From contig JAHBTL010000012.1 in the NCBI GenBank assembly GCA_019638615.1, positions 62,001 to 126,000 of the forward strand: DNA of 64,000 nt, given 5' to 3'. Both the position numbers and the translations under genes were made by a program. The notes below the pieces were generated by a model. That model worked only from the letters and a program-made list of their open reading frames with translations, did no database searches and was not told the DNA's origin. Below are positions 7,988 to 16,133 of this stretch, one piece after another. Every line of letters begins with the position of its first letter. Within the stretch, counting starts at the first letter, position 1. The stretch comes from Chitinophagaceae bacterium. GTDB lineage: Bacteria; Bacteroidota; Bacteroidia; Chitinophagales; Chitinophagaceae.

Positions 7988-9715
7988 TTGCCACTTTTAG
8001 ATGTTCAGAACCTTTGTGTTGATTTCTCAACGCAAAATGGAATATTCCGGGCCCTGCACCAGGTTTCATTTACACTTAACCGGGGGGAAATCGTAGCCAT
8101 TGTCGGCGAATCCGGATCGGGAAAATCCGTCACTTCATTGTCTATATTACAATTGCTGCCGGCACCACCTGCAGAGTATCCCGAAGGTGCTATCCTGTTT
8201 TCCGAAGATGGATCATCGGCGGTTGATCTGACAAAACAACCTTCACAGGCTTTAAGGAATATCAGGGGAAATAAGATATCAATGATCTTCCAGGAACCTA
8301 TGACATCGCTCAACCCTTTGTTTACCTGCGGCGACCAGGTAATGGAGGCAATAGCGCTTCATCAGCGGCTTTCCTTTGGTGCTGCCAAACAAAAAACAAT
8401 TGAATTATTTGAAAAAGTCCAGCTACCGGATCCTTCGGGTATATTCAAACGTTATCCTCACCAGTTGAGCGGCGGGCAAAAGCAAAGGGTAATGATAGCG
8501 ATGGCGATGAGCTGCGAACCCCTGCTGCTGATTGCCGATGAGCCCACCACAGCGCTGGATGTAACAGTGCAGCAAAACATTTTAAGGCTTATTAAGCAAC
8601 TCCAGCAGGAAAAACAGATGGGAGTCATTTTTATAAGCCACGACCTGGGGTTGGTAGCCGACATTGCAGACAGGATAATAGTAATGTACAAAGGGAAAAT
8701 TGTTGAACACGGAAATACCGAAACCATCTTTAAAAAGCCGGCTCACCCCTACACCAAAGCGTTGCTTCATTGTCGTCCCGTTCTTCACTCCAGACATGAA
8801 AGGCTGCCGGTGGTGAGCGACTTTATGGAGATAAACAGTGCAGGTGAGATAGTGGAGAAGGAAGGAGATGCGGCACTCCATACCGCTACTCCCGGTACTC
8901 CTGTAATGACCGCCAACACAGCGAACGAGCCACTCGTTAAGGCGGAGAATATAAAGGTATGGTTCCCTAAAGGGCAGCAGCTATGGGGCAGACAAAAAGA
9001 ATTCATCAAAGCAGTTGATAATGTTTCTTTAGAAATTTTTAAAGGCGAAACAATAGGACTGGTAGGAGAATCCGGCTGTGGAAAGACCACGTTGGGGCGC
9101 AGCCTGCTGCAGCTTATTCAACCCACATCGGGGAAAGTATTTTTCAAAGGAAAAGATATCGCCTTATTGAACCCAAAGCAGCTAAGCGCATTACGGAAAG
9201 ACATGCAGATCATTTTCCAGGATCCCTACTCATCTCTCAATCCGAGACTTACAACAGGCAATGCCATTATGGAAGCGATGCAGGTACATCATATTGGTTT
9301 GAATGAGGAGGAACGACGCGAAAAAACCATACAGCTTTTACAGAAAGTTGAGCTGAAAGCGGAGCATTTTAACAGATACCCGCATGAATTCAGCGGTGGA
9401 CAAAGACAGCGCATCGGTATCGCCAGGGCATTGGCGCTGAGCCCTTCTTTTGTTGTGTGTGATGAATCTGTATCGGCCCTCGATATGAGCGTACAGGCAC
9501 AGGTGCTGAACATGCTGAACGATTTGAAAAAAGAATTTGGCTTCGCCACTCTTTTTATATCGCACGATCTGTCGGTAGTGCGGTACATAAGCGACCGTAT
9601 ACTGGTAATGTACAAAGGCAGCGTAATAGAAAGCGGCAACGCCGAAGACATTTATAATACCCCCCAGAGTGAGTATACCCGCAAACTGATAGCCGCGGTA
9701 CCAAAAGGGCTGTAA
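7988..9715 (+). CDS. Fused double ATPase of a peptide/nickel-type ABC importer
   Basis: Two complete nucleotide-binding domains lie in one 575-residue chain, as in YejF or GsiA. The first has Walker A GESGSGKS at 40-47, LSGGQ at about 160-164 and Walker B LLLIADEP. The second has GESGCGKT at 360-367, FSGGQ at 468-472 and VVCDES. Each repeat carries the C-terminal oligopeptide-transporter region (HPYTKALL and SEYTRKLI). The frame is open to an ATG at 7877, but that would overlap the lipoprotein gene. The TTG at 7988 begins at the family's normal first strand (LLDVQNLCVDF). No permease or binding-protein gene is next to it. Confidence 0.9.
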   Translation: MPLLDVQNLCVDFSTQNGIFRALHQVSFTLNRGEIVAIVGESGSGKSVTSLSILQLLPAPPAEYPEGAILFSEDGSSAVDLTKQPSQALRNIRGNKISMIFQEPMTSLNPLFTCGDQVMEAIALHQRLSFGAAKQKTIELFEKVQLPDPSGIFKRYPHQLSGGQKQRVMIAMAMSCEPLLLIADEPTTALDVTVQQNILRLIKQLQQEKQMGVIFISHDLGLVADIADRIIVMYKGKIVEHGNTETIFKKPAHPYTKALLHCRPVLHSRHERLPVVSDFMEINSAGEIVEKEGDAALHTATPGTPVMTANTANEPLVKAENIKVWFPKGQQLWGRQKEFIKAVDNVSLEIFKGETIGLVGESGCGKTTLGRSLLQLIQPTSGKVFFKGKDIALLNPKQLSALRKDMQIIFQDPYSSLNPRLTTGNAIMEAMQVHHIGLNEEERREKTIQLLQKVELKAEHFNRYPHEFSGGQRQRIGIARALALSPSFVVCDESVSALDMSVQAQVLNMLNDLKKEFGFATLFISHDLSVVRYISDRILVMYKGSVIESGNAEDIYNTPQSEYTRKLIAAVPKGL

Positions 9716-9768
9716 GACAGCAGTGTATATTACAAATAAACAATATACAACTACGTAAATAATTAATT

Positions 9769-9797
9769 TTTGATAACTATATTATTCAGTAATTTTG
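9769..9797 (+). promoter_or_regulatory. Strong Bacteroidota-type promoter of queA
   Basis: TTTG at 9769-9772 and a perfect TAnnTTTG box (TAATTTTG, 9790-9797) are separated by 17 nt, a good match to the Bacteroidota/Flavobacteria consensus. RNA should start near 9803, which gives a 5' leader of about 120 nt before queA. Confidence 0.6.
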
Positions 9798-9818
9798 CCC
9801 GCTGTAAAATGCAGCCTT

Positions 9819-9899
9819 ACATGAAACCTGGTGCCGTAAGATCAGGTTCCGGAGTCCAGTGCTATCTCTCCCATCTTTTACTTGTGGTAAGTTTCATGT
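9819..9899 (+). promoter_or_regulatory. Predicted structured 5' leader of queA (candidate cis-regulatory RNA)
   Basis: A closing stem pairs ACATGA (9819-9824) with TCATGT (9894-9899). Inside it AACCTG (9825-9830) pairs with CAGGTT (9843-9848), and GGAG (9851-9854) with CTCC (9868-9871), so a three-way junction is possible. A competing pairing CTTAC/GTAAG also exists. No known riboswitch consensus was recognised. A 30-codon frame (9809-9901, starting MQPYMKPG) covers the same DNA and may be an upstream ORF. Structures were judged by eye only. Confidence 0.4.
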
Positions 9900-9925
9900 G
9901 ACTGTACAAAATAATAAACACTCAA

Positions 9926-10975
9926 ATGAAACTATCTCAATTCCGTTTCGACCTTCCACTGAACCTTATTGCTCAACATCCGGCCAAGAAAAGAGAAGAC
10001 GCCCGAATGATGGTTGTGCACCGCCATACCGGTAATATTGAAAACAAACACTTCAGAGATGTTCTTGATTATTTTGATGATAAGGATGTATTTGTGGTGA
10101 ACAACACAAAAGTGTTTCCGGCCCGTATGTATGGGCGTAAAGAAAAAACGGGTGCTAAAATCGAAGTTTTTTTACTCCGTGAGCTGAACCACCAGAATAA
10201 ATTATGGGATGTAATTGTTGATCCGGCCCGTAAGATCAGGGTTGGCAACAAACTATACTTTGGAGAAACAGAAGACCTGGTAGCAGAAGTGATTGACAAT
10301 ACTACTTCGCGCGGCAGAACCATCCGTTTTCTTTTTGATGGTACCGATGAAGAATTCAAGCAGGTGCTCAACAGCCTGGGCGAAACGCCCTTGCCCAAAT
10401 ACATCAAACGCAAGCCTGATGAGGAAGACAGGGAACGTTATCAAACAGTATATGCCAAGCACGAAGGTGCTGTTGCAGCCCCTACCGCCGGTTTGCACTT
10501 CAGCATTGAGCTTATAAAGAAGCTGGAGATTAAAGGCATCCGCTTTGCCGAAGTAACATTACACACCGGGCTGGGTACCTTTCGCCCTATTGAGGTGGAA
10601 GACCTGAGCAAGCACAAAATGGATGCAGAATACTATCGCATAGAAGAAAAAGCCTGCGCCATAGTAAACAAGGCCCGTCAAACCAATAAAAGGATATGTT
10701 CGGTAGGCACCACCACTATGAGGGCTTTGGAGTCTTCATTTACGGCAGAGAAATTATTAAAACCTTCTGAAGGCTGGACGAATACATTTATTCATCCCCC
10801 TTATAATTTTTCTATTGCAGATTCTTTAATTACCAATTTCCACCTGCCTAAAACCAGCCTGCTGATTATGACCTGCGCCTTTGCCGGTTATGATCTTGCT
10901 GTGGAGGCTTATAAAAAAGCGATAAAAGACAAGTACCGTTTCTTCAGCTATGGCGATGCCATGCTGGTGATCTGA
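9926..10975 (+). CDS. queA: S-adenosylmethionine:tRNA ribosyltransferase-isomerase
   Basis: This 349-residue enzyme transfers and isomerises the ribosyl group of S-adenosylmethionine onto preQ1 in tRNA, giving epoxyqueuosine in Asn, Asp, His and Tyr tRNAs. The start [30 protein letters not shown] is typical of the family, and the conserved [24 protein letters not shown] and TTTMRALES stretches follow in order. It ends with the family's [11 protein letters not shown] and [10 protein letters not shown]-like signature ([13 protein letters not shown]). Length is normal. It stands alone, with its own promoter and long leader, and repetitive DNA follows. Confidence 0.96.
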   Translation: MKLSQFRFDLPLNLIAQHPAKKREDARMMVVHRHTGNIENKHFRDVLDYFDDKDVFVVNNTKVFPARMYGRKEKTGAKIEVFLLRELNHQNKLWDVIVDPARKIRVGNKLYFGETEDLVAEVIDNTTSRGRTIRFLFDGTDEEFKQVLNSLGETPLPKYIKRKPDEEDRERYQTVYAKHEGAVAAPTAGLHFSIELIKKLEIKGIRFAEVTLHTGLGTFRPIEVEDLSKHKMDAEYYRIEEKACAIVNKARQTNKRICSVGTTTMRALESSFTAEKLLKPSEGWTNTFIHPPYNFSIADSLITNFHLPKTSLLIMTCAFAGYDLAVEAYKKAIKDKYRFFSYGDAMLVI

Positions 10976-11053
10976 TCTGTGCTGTTTTACATTATGGAAC
11001 AGGTTTCCAACTTTTTAAAGGTTGAGAACCTTTTGTTTTATGGTGGGCTGGGG

Positions 11054-11312
11054 GCTATCAGCTTTCAGTCATCAGCTAACAGTAAATTTCGCTCATTTCA
11101 AATCTCAAACCTGTCAGCCGTGGCGGATCTCAAATCAGAAATCAAGAATCTTACCTGTGACCTGAAACCTGCAACTTGTAACCTGTAATCAGCTATCAGC
11201 AATCAGGTATCAGCTTTCGACTTTTTTGAACCAAAAAGCCACGGAGACACAAAGGTACACAGAGAACATTCCGGCTCTGAGCCATCCAATCTCAAATTTC
11301 AAATATCAAATT
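11054..11312. repeat. Phrase-like intergenic repeat, copy 2 (337-nt gene-free stretch)
   Basis: From 10976 to 11312 there is no gene. The DNA is made of phrases such as ATCAGCTTTCAG, TTTCAAATCTCAAACCTG, GACCTGAAACCTGCAACTTG and AATTTCAAATATCAAATTTC. Positions 11084-11143 are a 60-nt segment that recurs at 12286-12345 with 56 of 60 bases identical. Apparent reading frames across it are artefacts of the repeats. Confidence 0.8.
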
Positions 11313-12011
11313 TCAAAGTCCCGCTGTAGCCGGGGTTTGATGAAACAGCGCGATCTCTACTCTCCTGTTCAGGGCACGCCCTTCCACTGTATCATTATCG
11401 GCTATCGGATCGGATATACCGTTGGCAGACAGAACGATCCGGTCTTCACTGATGCCTAGATCAACCAGGTATCTCTGTACATTCAGCGCTCTCATCAATG
11501 AAAGCGTATTGTTGTAATCGGCGTTGCCCACATTGTCTGTAAAACCTGCTATGCTCACCTTTAAAGATTCGTCAAACATTAAATGATCAGCGTATTGCAG
11601 GATTGTATTAAACTCGTCTGTTTTAATGGACACATAATTGTTGTGCTCAAACATCACAGAGTTAATTGCCTCATAATTGCCGGATTCTTTAATGGAACGA
11701 TGCAGCGCCGAGGCAAACTGGTTTACTTTTTTCGACTGGCGAATGGTAGATTTTGAAGCTGATTTGCCTGCTTGTTTTACGGCTATTGTTTTTTTTGAAT
11801 TCGCGGATGAAACAGCAGCAACTGTTTTTTTCATTGATTTAACGCCACGTACTGCTACAGAAGTATCACCAACGGTGTGATCCTGCGCTAAAGCTTCTGA
11901 CAGTGTTATTTTTTGGACCTGTTCAACAGGCAAGGCAACATCCCTTGTTACAAAACGGTCGATCTGATAGGATATAAGGATAATACTGGCAATGATAAAT
12001 ACTGTTTTCAT
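11313..12011 (-). CDS. OmpA-family envelope protein
   Basis: This 232-residue protein has an N-terminal hydrophobic segment (MKTVFIIASIILISYQI), a basic Ala/Lys/Ser linker (about 60-100) and a C-terminal OmpA-like peptidoglycan-binding domain. The domain shows SIAGFTDNVGNADYNNTLSL, the helix LMRALNVQRYLVDLGI, and ALNRRVEIALF with the conserved arginines. It probably tethers the envelope to peptidoglycan. There is no beta-barrel domain. It is flanked on both sides by repetitive DNA, with the near-identical 60-nt segment on each side in the same orientation. Confidence 0.85.
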   Translation of the reverse strand: MKTVFIIASIILISYQIDRFVTRDVALPVEQVQKITLSEALAQDHTVGDTSVAVRGVKSMKKTVAAVSSANSKKTIAVKQAGKSASKSTIRQSKKVNQFASALHRSIKESGNYEAINSVMFEHNNYVSIKTDEFNTILQYADHLMFDESLKVSIAGFTDNVGNADYNNTLSLMRALNVQRYLVDLGISEDRIVLSANGISDPIADNDTVEGRALNRRVEIALFHQTPATAGL

Positions 12012-12180
12012 AAAGCTACTTTTAAGGTTGTAAACTATTAGTATTATCCCCGAAGGGTACCGTAAAATTACGCTACTATTTAAGAGAAAACCACAAAATT
12101 TCGATTAAAAGGAAACCCTTACCGTCTTTTTTATCATACCTCAACAATGCTGCAATCAATGCATAAAAACGTGTTGAGAA

Positions 12181-12375
12181 ATGGTAAACGGGTGCCAGGT
12201 GTTAGGAAAATGGACAATGGATGGTGGACAATTGACAATGAAAATCATTGTACCTGCAAACTGCGATGAGGTATCAGGTATGAGCAAATTTCGCATATTT
12301 CAAATCTCAAACCTGTCCGCCGTGGCGGATCTCAAATCAAAAATCGTCAATCGTCCATTATCAACTGTCAATTGC
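12181..12375. repeat. Phrase-like intergenic repeat, copy 3 (473-nt gene-free stretch)
   Basis: 12012-12180 shows nothing I recognise. From 12181 the phrase-like DNA returns (TGGACAATGGATGGTGGACA, TTTCAAATCTCAAACCTG, GTCAATCGTCCATTATCAAC). The 12286-12345 segment matches 11084-11143, and its centre TCCGCCGTGGCGGA is a palindrome. Confidence 0.75.
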
Positions 12376-12391
12376 TTTAACCCGGACTCTA

Positions 12392-12425
12392 CTTTAATAA
12401 AGCTGAACTTAATTCTTTACTTTTA
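12392..12425 (+). repeat. Promoter-proximal shared element, copy A
   Basis: This 34-nt element upstream of the cytochrome/FG-GAP lipoprotein gene is nearly identical to 14241-14274 upstream of the NeuD-type gene. Twenty-two bases are identical in a row (12398-12419 and 14247-14268). It begins with the palindrome CTTTA-N-TAAAG, which looks like an operator, and lies about 60 nt before the start codon. Confidence 0.5.
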
Positions 12426-12484
12426 TTCAGGGTATTGATTTAAACAATTTTCAGCAATGCTCAACCCCTCTCTTCTGCAATCAC

Positions 12485-14065
12485 ATGAAAAAGCAAATTG
12501 TCTCATTTTGCATTTTGGTAAGCTTGCTTATTTCCTGTAGCGCAGGAAGACAAAATGATCATACAGAATTGGATGAGCCACCTGCTTCCGGGCTTTCAGG
12601 GAAGGAACTGGCAACAGCGCACTGCAGCCGGTGTCATGCCTTTGTTGACCCTCAATTACTACCCAAAAAGATATGGAGAGAAGATGTGCTTCCTGCAATG
12701 GGTCACCGGATGGGCATTTACAACAGAGGCGGCAGACCCGATAGCTTATTTGATCCCGGTGTAAGTGGCGATATAGTGCGCAAGGCTAATATTTATCCGG
12801 AAAAACCTGTTTTAGCAAAAGCTGACTGGGATAAGATCGTGCAATATTTCATTGAACACGCGCCCGATACCATACCAGTTCCTGTTCGCAGTCATCCGAT
12901 CAGGATCGGGCTTAAGCATTTTAAATACAGGGAAGCTTCTTTTTCCCGTCACCCGGCTTTTACCACTCTGGTTAAGATCCTGCCTGATAACAGGGGTATC
13001 ATATACAACGATTCCAAACCCGGCCTCAATATGTTGACGTTCCTGACCCCCGGCCTTGGGGAACATTATAGTATACCGATGAAATCAACACCTGTTCAGT
13101 TTGATGAAAGATCAAACCAGGCATACCTCACAACAGCGGGGGGAGGGATATTTCCAACAGACGCCCCCTTTGGCGCCATGCAGCAAATGCGGCAAACCGG
13201 GCCCGGGAAAGTGTATCAACCCGGCAATATAGTTATCGCGAATTTACAGCGCCCGGTTTGTATGGCATACGGAGACCTGAATAAAGATGGATTTGAAGAC
13301 ATGGTAGCCTGTGAATTTGGCAACGAAACCGGGGAGCTGGCCTGGTATGAAAACAATGGCAAAGGGAGCTATAGCAAAAGAATGTTGCGGGCAAAACCCG
13401 GCGCGGTCACGGCAATAATTAAGGATGCCAATAACGACGGACTGCCGGATATTTATGCACTCATGGCACAGGGGGATGAGGGCGTTTTTTTATATGAAAA
13501 CCTGGGTGCAGGTAAATTCCGGGAAAAACGATTGTTGTCCTTTTCGCCGCTCAACGGTTCCCAGTATATTGAACTGGCGGATTTCAACAAAGATGGCTTT
13601 GATGACATTGTATACGTTTGCGGAGACAACGCTGACAAAACACCTGTACTAAAGCGTTATCATGGTATTTATATTTTCCTGAACGACGGCAAATGCAATT
13701 TTAAGCAGGCCTGTTTCTACCCGCTGAATGGCGCTTATAAAGCGATGGTACGGGATTATGACCTCGATGGGGACCTCGATATAGCTGCGATCTCCTTTTT
13801 CCCCGACTATCGTCATTATCCCGAGGAAAGCTTTGTGTATTTAGAGAATAAAGGGGACTTAAAATTTGATGGCTATTCATTTCCCCAGGCCTCCGGGGGA
13901 AGATGGATCGTAATGGATACAGCCGATATGGACGGAGACGGGGATACGGATATTGCTTTGGGCTCTTTTGTATACTTTCTGCCGGATGGCGATACCACCG
14001 GGCTTGGTAAAAAATGGTTATCAGAGGGACCATCCGTCATTGTTTTGGAAAATACTGCCCGGTAA
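12485..14065 (+). CDS. Lipoprotein with a cytochrome c motif and FG-GAP/VCBS repeats
   Basis: This 526-residue protein starts with a lipoprotein signal (lipidated Cys18 in SLLISCSAG). A short cytochrome-like segment has the haem-binding CSRCH at 47-51 and a candidate distal methionine in LPAMGHRMG. The remaining 400 residues are FG-GAP/VCBS-type propeller repeats, with Ca-binding loops such as GDLNKDGFEDM, DANNDGLPD, DFNKDGFDDI, DYDLDGDLD and DMDGDGDTD. It is probably anchored facing the periplasm or the surface. Such proteins occur in Bacteroidota and Planctomycetes without a known role. A shared 34-nt element lies upstream. Confidence 0.8.
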   Translation: MKKQIVSFCILVSLLISCSAGRQNDHTELDEPPASGLSGKELATAHCSRCHAFVDPQLLPKKIWREDVLPAMGHRMGIYNRGGRPDSLFDPGVSGDIVRKANIYPEKPVLAKADWDKIVQYFIEHAPDTIPVPVRSHPIRIGLKHFKYREASFSRHPAFTTLVKILPDNRGIIYNDSKPGLNMLTFLTPGLGEHYSIPMKSTPVQFDERSNQAYLTTAGGGIFPTDAPFGAMQQMRQTGPGKVYQPGNIVIANLQRPVCMAYGDLNKDGFEDMVACEFGNETGELAWYENNGKGSYSKRMLRAKPGAVTAIIKDANNDGLPDIYALMAQGDEGVFLYENLGAGKFREKRLLSFSPLNGSQYIELADFNKDGFDDIVYVCGDNADKTPVLKRYHGIYIFLNDGKCNFKQACFYPLNGAYKAMVRDYDLDGDLDIAAISFFPDYRHYPEESFVYLENKGDLKFDGYSFPQASGGRWIVMDTADMDGDGDTDIALGSFVYFLPDGDTTGLGKKWLSEGPSVIVLENTAR

Positions 14066-14240
14066 GTTCTTTCACCATGAAAGAGCCACGCTACGCCGCT
14101 GGCGCAGGTTTGGTAGCATCGCCCGATTAAGCACCGGTCTTCCCTTCTTACATTGCATGACTACCAGGCCGAAGCTATAGAAGGGAGAGGAGTGTATACT
14201 TTGTTTTGCTGGCACGCCTGCGCGGATAATCTGATATGGA

Positions 14241-14274
14241 CTTTATTAAAGCTGAACTTAATTCTTTATTTTAG
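14241..14274 (+). repeat. Promoter-proximal shared element, copy B
   Basis: This copy of the element at 12392-12425 lies 28 nt before the NeuD-type start codon. Here the palindrome reads CTTTATTAAAG. The rest of the gap (14066-14240) shows no gene or recognisable site. Confidence 0.5.
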
Positions 14275-14300
14275 ATAAGGTAAATTTCTAAATATCGCTA

Positions 14301-14948
14301 ATGGAAAGAGACAACATTATACTGATTGGTGCTGGCGGACATTGTAAATCCTGTATTGAAGTGATAGAGTTGTTACCTCAATATAATATTAGAGGTATTG
14401 TCGACAACGAATTAGTGAATTTGGACCATGCTTTTTCTTATCCAGTATTGGGAGATGATGCTACTATACCTAACCTGGTAGATAATAATACTTTTTTTTT
14501 GATTGCCGTTGGACAAATAAAAACAGCAACAATCAGAAGGCGCTTATACGAACAGGTTAAAGGTTCTGGTGGTGCTTTTGTTACTGTCATTAGCCCCTCT
14601 GCACTTATTTCCAAACGTTCTTCCATAGGAAAAGGGAGCATTATTTTCAATCTAGCAATTGTAAATACATGCGTCACTATTGGTACAAATGTGATTGTTA
14701 ATAATAAAGCTCTTATTGAACATGACTGCATAATAGGCAATCACACGCACATATCAACCGGTGCAGTAGTAAATGGCAAATGTGTAGTAGGTGAAGAGGT
14801 TTTTGTTGGAAGCAACACTGTTTTGGTGCAGGGAATAAGAGTTACTTCTAATGTTGTTATTGGCGCTGGCAGTGTGGTCGCGAAAGATATTGAAAGCCCA
14901 GGAATATACGTGGGAAATCCGGCAAAAAAAATTGCAGACATTGAATAA
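14301..14948 (+). CDS. NeuD/PglD-type sugar O- or N-acyltransferase
   Basis: This 215-residue protein has the NeuD layout. An N-terminal Rossmann-like part (IILIGAGGHCKSCIEVIELL) is followed by a left-handed beta-helix of hexapeptide repeats from about 100 (IISPSALISKRSSIGKGSIIF, VNTCVTIGTNVIVNNKALIEHD, VVGEEVFVGSNTVLVQG). It ends in a family-typical tail (GAGSVVAKDIESPGIYVGNPAKKIA). It should use acetyl-CoA to acylate an amino or nonulosonic sugar. It is isolated from the glycan clusters at 32-39 and 51-56 kb. Its codons are more AT-rich than its neighbours, and broken DNA follows it, so it may have been acquired. Confidence 0.85.
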   Translation: MERDNIILIGAGGHCKSCIEVIELLPQYNIRGIVDNELVNLDHAFSYPVLGDDATIPNLVDNNTFFLIAVGQIKTATIRRRLYEQVKGSGGAFVTVISPSALISKRSSIGKGSIIFNLAIVNTCVTIGTNVIVNNKALIEHDCIIGNHTHISTGAVVNGKCVVGEEVFVGSNTVLVQGIRVTSNVVIGAGSVVAKDIESPGIYVGNPAKKIADIE

Positions 14949-15004
14949 ACACTGTATTAGTTCACTGCAGGGTCTCAACTCACAGCTTTTTTGTGCGTTA
15001 GCTG

Positions 15005-15106
15005 GACTCTGCGAGACATTCATCATCTCTTTTTTTGTTTAACATACATCTTTCAATATGCAGCAGTTTTAATTGCAGCCTTTGATTCTTCGCCTACCGC
15101 AGAGTC
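15005..15106. repeat. 102-nt interval bounded by a perfect 9-bp inverted repeat
   Basis: GACTCTGCG (15005-15013) and CGCAGAGTC (15098-15106) bound an AT-rich interval. The right arm ends the broken lipoprotein frame. It could be a MITE-like remnant or a long hairpin. The rest of 14949-15093 holds no recognisable gene. Confidence 0.4.
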
Positions 15107-15408
15107 GACAATGTGTCACTTGGTAGTTGTTCGAACAATTCTTTCCATCTTTTAATTGGGAAATCATATACAGCGCTCCCAGCAGGTGGAATTGTCCGCA
15201 AATCCCATTGTCGCTGTGTTATGTCCGGAATGACAGTATCAGGATATTGAAAACTTGTGACCGTACAAACAGGAACAGATCCATTGTTCTTTATCCAGAG
15301 CCCCCGCATTGAACGAGCTCCGGGTGGCTTTTCACACGCCATCCCAATGCCTACAAAAAGTAAGACTGTTAAAATAAGCCTCTCTATCTCAATTAATTTT
15401 TGATTCAA
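15094..15408 (-). pseudogene. Truncated small lipoprotein gene
   Basis: Read from a TTG at 15408, the frame has a lipoprotein signal (LILTVLLFVGIGMAC) and a mature part with WIKNNGSVPVCTVTSFQYPDT and an end KELFEQLPSDTLSTLR. From memory, Bacteroidota homologues continue past PSDTLS with a hydrophobic strand, whereas here the frame stops within the right arm of a 9-bp inverted repeat. I therefore read it as a 3'-truncated gene, although a short intact gene is possible. The frame is also open upstream to an ATG at 15492, but that part looks non-native. Confidence 0.45.
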
Positions 15409-15592
15409 GTAGCTGCCACTAAACCTCACCCCGGGAAGGGACAGGGAAGAACCAATACTTACGCTGTGCAAAGTGTGCGGCTTTGTATGCAATATGTTCT
15501 ACCGCGGCCGAGTCCCGGAATAATACCTGCAAAATAATCATTCTCTCTGTGCCGGGGTTGTCTCCATACGCTTTCAGCCCTATTCTGTCCCG

Positions 15593-15639
15593 CCGGGGGT
15601 CTTCACAACAGGCAATTGAGTGAAGGGGCGAGACCCCGG
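15593..15639. other. Long GC-rich hairpin in decayed DNA
   Basis: CTTCAC (15601-15606) pairs with GTGAAG (15620-15625), and CCGGGG upstream pairs with CCCCGG (15634-15639), giving a stable stem with a small internal bulge. There is no T tract. On the minus strand one frame through 15440-15640 looks protein-like (GLKAYGDNPGTERMIILQVL) but has no full gene around it. Together these suggest a remnant of a lost gene or element. Confidence 0.35.
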
Positions 15640-15647
15640 TGCGACTT

Positions 15648-15785
15648 AATCTGAAACTTGTAACCTGCTATGGGGTATGAGGTGCCAGGTATCAGCTTTC
15701 AATCTCGAATATCAAATCTCCAATTTCAAATAACCTGTAACACGAAACTCCAAACTATAAACCCGAAACTTGAAACCTGAAACCT
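15648..15785. repeat. Phrase-like intergenic repeat, copy 4
   Basis: Phrases include CTGAAACTTGTAACCTG, AATATCAAATCTCCAATTTC and CCGAAACTTGAAACCTGAAA, matching the other copies. It ends about 15 nt before the 3' end of the DUF952 gene. Confidence 0.75.
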
Positions 15786-15799
15786 TGCTGTATTTTACT

Positions 15800-16108
15800 T
15801 TAGCTATGAACAGGCTCAACAGCTACCACGGCATTCAGGTTGATGGGGCCGTAAATATGAGGGAAAGTATCTTCTATGGCATTGGACCAGTCGTATATCA
15901 ACTGGCTGGTGAGCTTTTCCGTATCAATGGTGAGTTTAACAAGATCGCTTTTACCTGAAAAATACCTTCTCAGCACATCGGCAACCTGCCGCGCTTCACA
16001 GCAATGAATAAATCCTTCTTCTTTGAGGGCGGGCGATGCATATTGTCCAGCCGCCTGCTGGGCGCTGTTCCATTCCTCACCGGTAGTAATGTGGTAAATA
16101 AGTGGCAT
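15800..16108 (-). CDS. DUF952 family protein
   Basis: This 102-residue soluble protein matches DUF952: start MPLIYHITTGEEWNSAQQAAGQYASP, then the family-typical GFIHCCEARQVADVLRRYF, a middle LVKLTIDTEKL, and an end FPHIYGPINLNAVVAVEPV. No activity is established for the family. It lies 25 nt downstream of aroC on the same strand and may be the last gene of the aromatic transcript. Confidence 0.85.
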   Translation of the reverse strand: MPLIYHITTGEEWNSAQQAAGQYASPALKEEGFIHCCEARQVADVLRRYFSGKSDLVKLTIDTEKLTSQLIYDWSNAIEDTFPHIYGPINLNAVVAVEPVHS

Positions 16109-16133
16109 AACGATCGTTTACTTACAAATGAAC

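Noticed and set aside
9819-9899. Signal recognition particle RNA or a known riboswitch before queA
   Set aside because: The GGAAGGAAGCAGC core of SRP RNA and the preQ1, SAM, TPP and cobalamin consensus blocks are not present.
12181-12438. Frame of 85 codons within the phrase-like repeat before the cytochrome lipoprotein
   Set aside because: It is made of repeat phrases and matches the non-coding copies elsewhere. It is not a gene.
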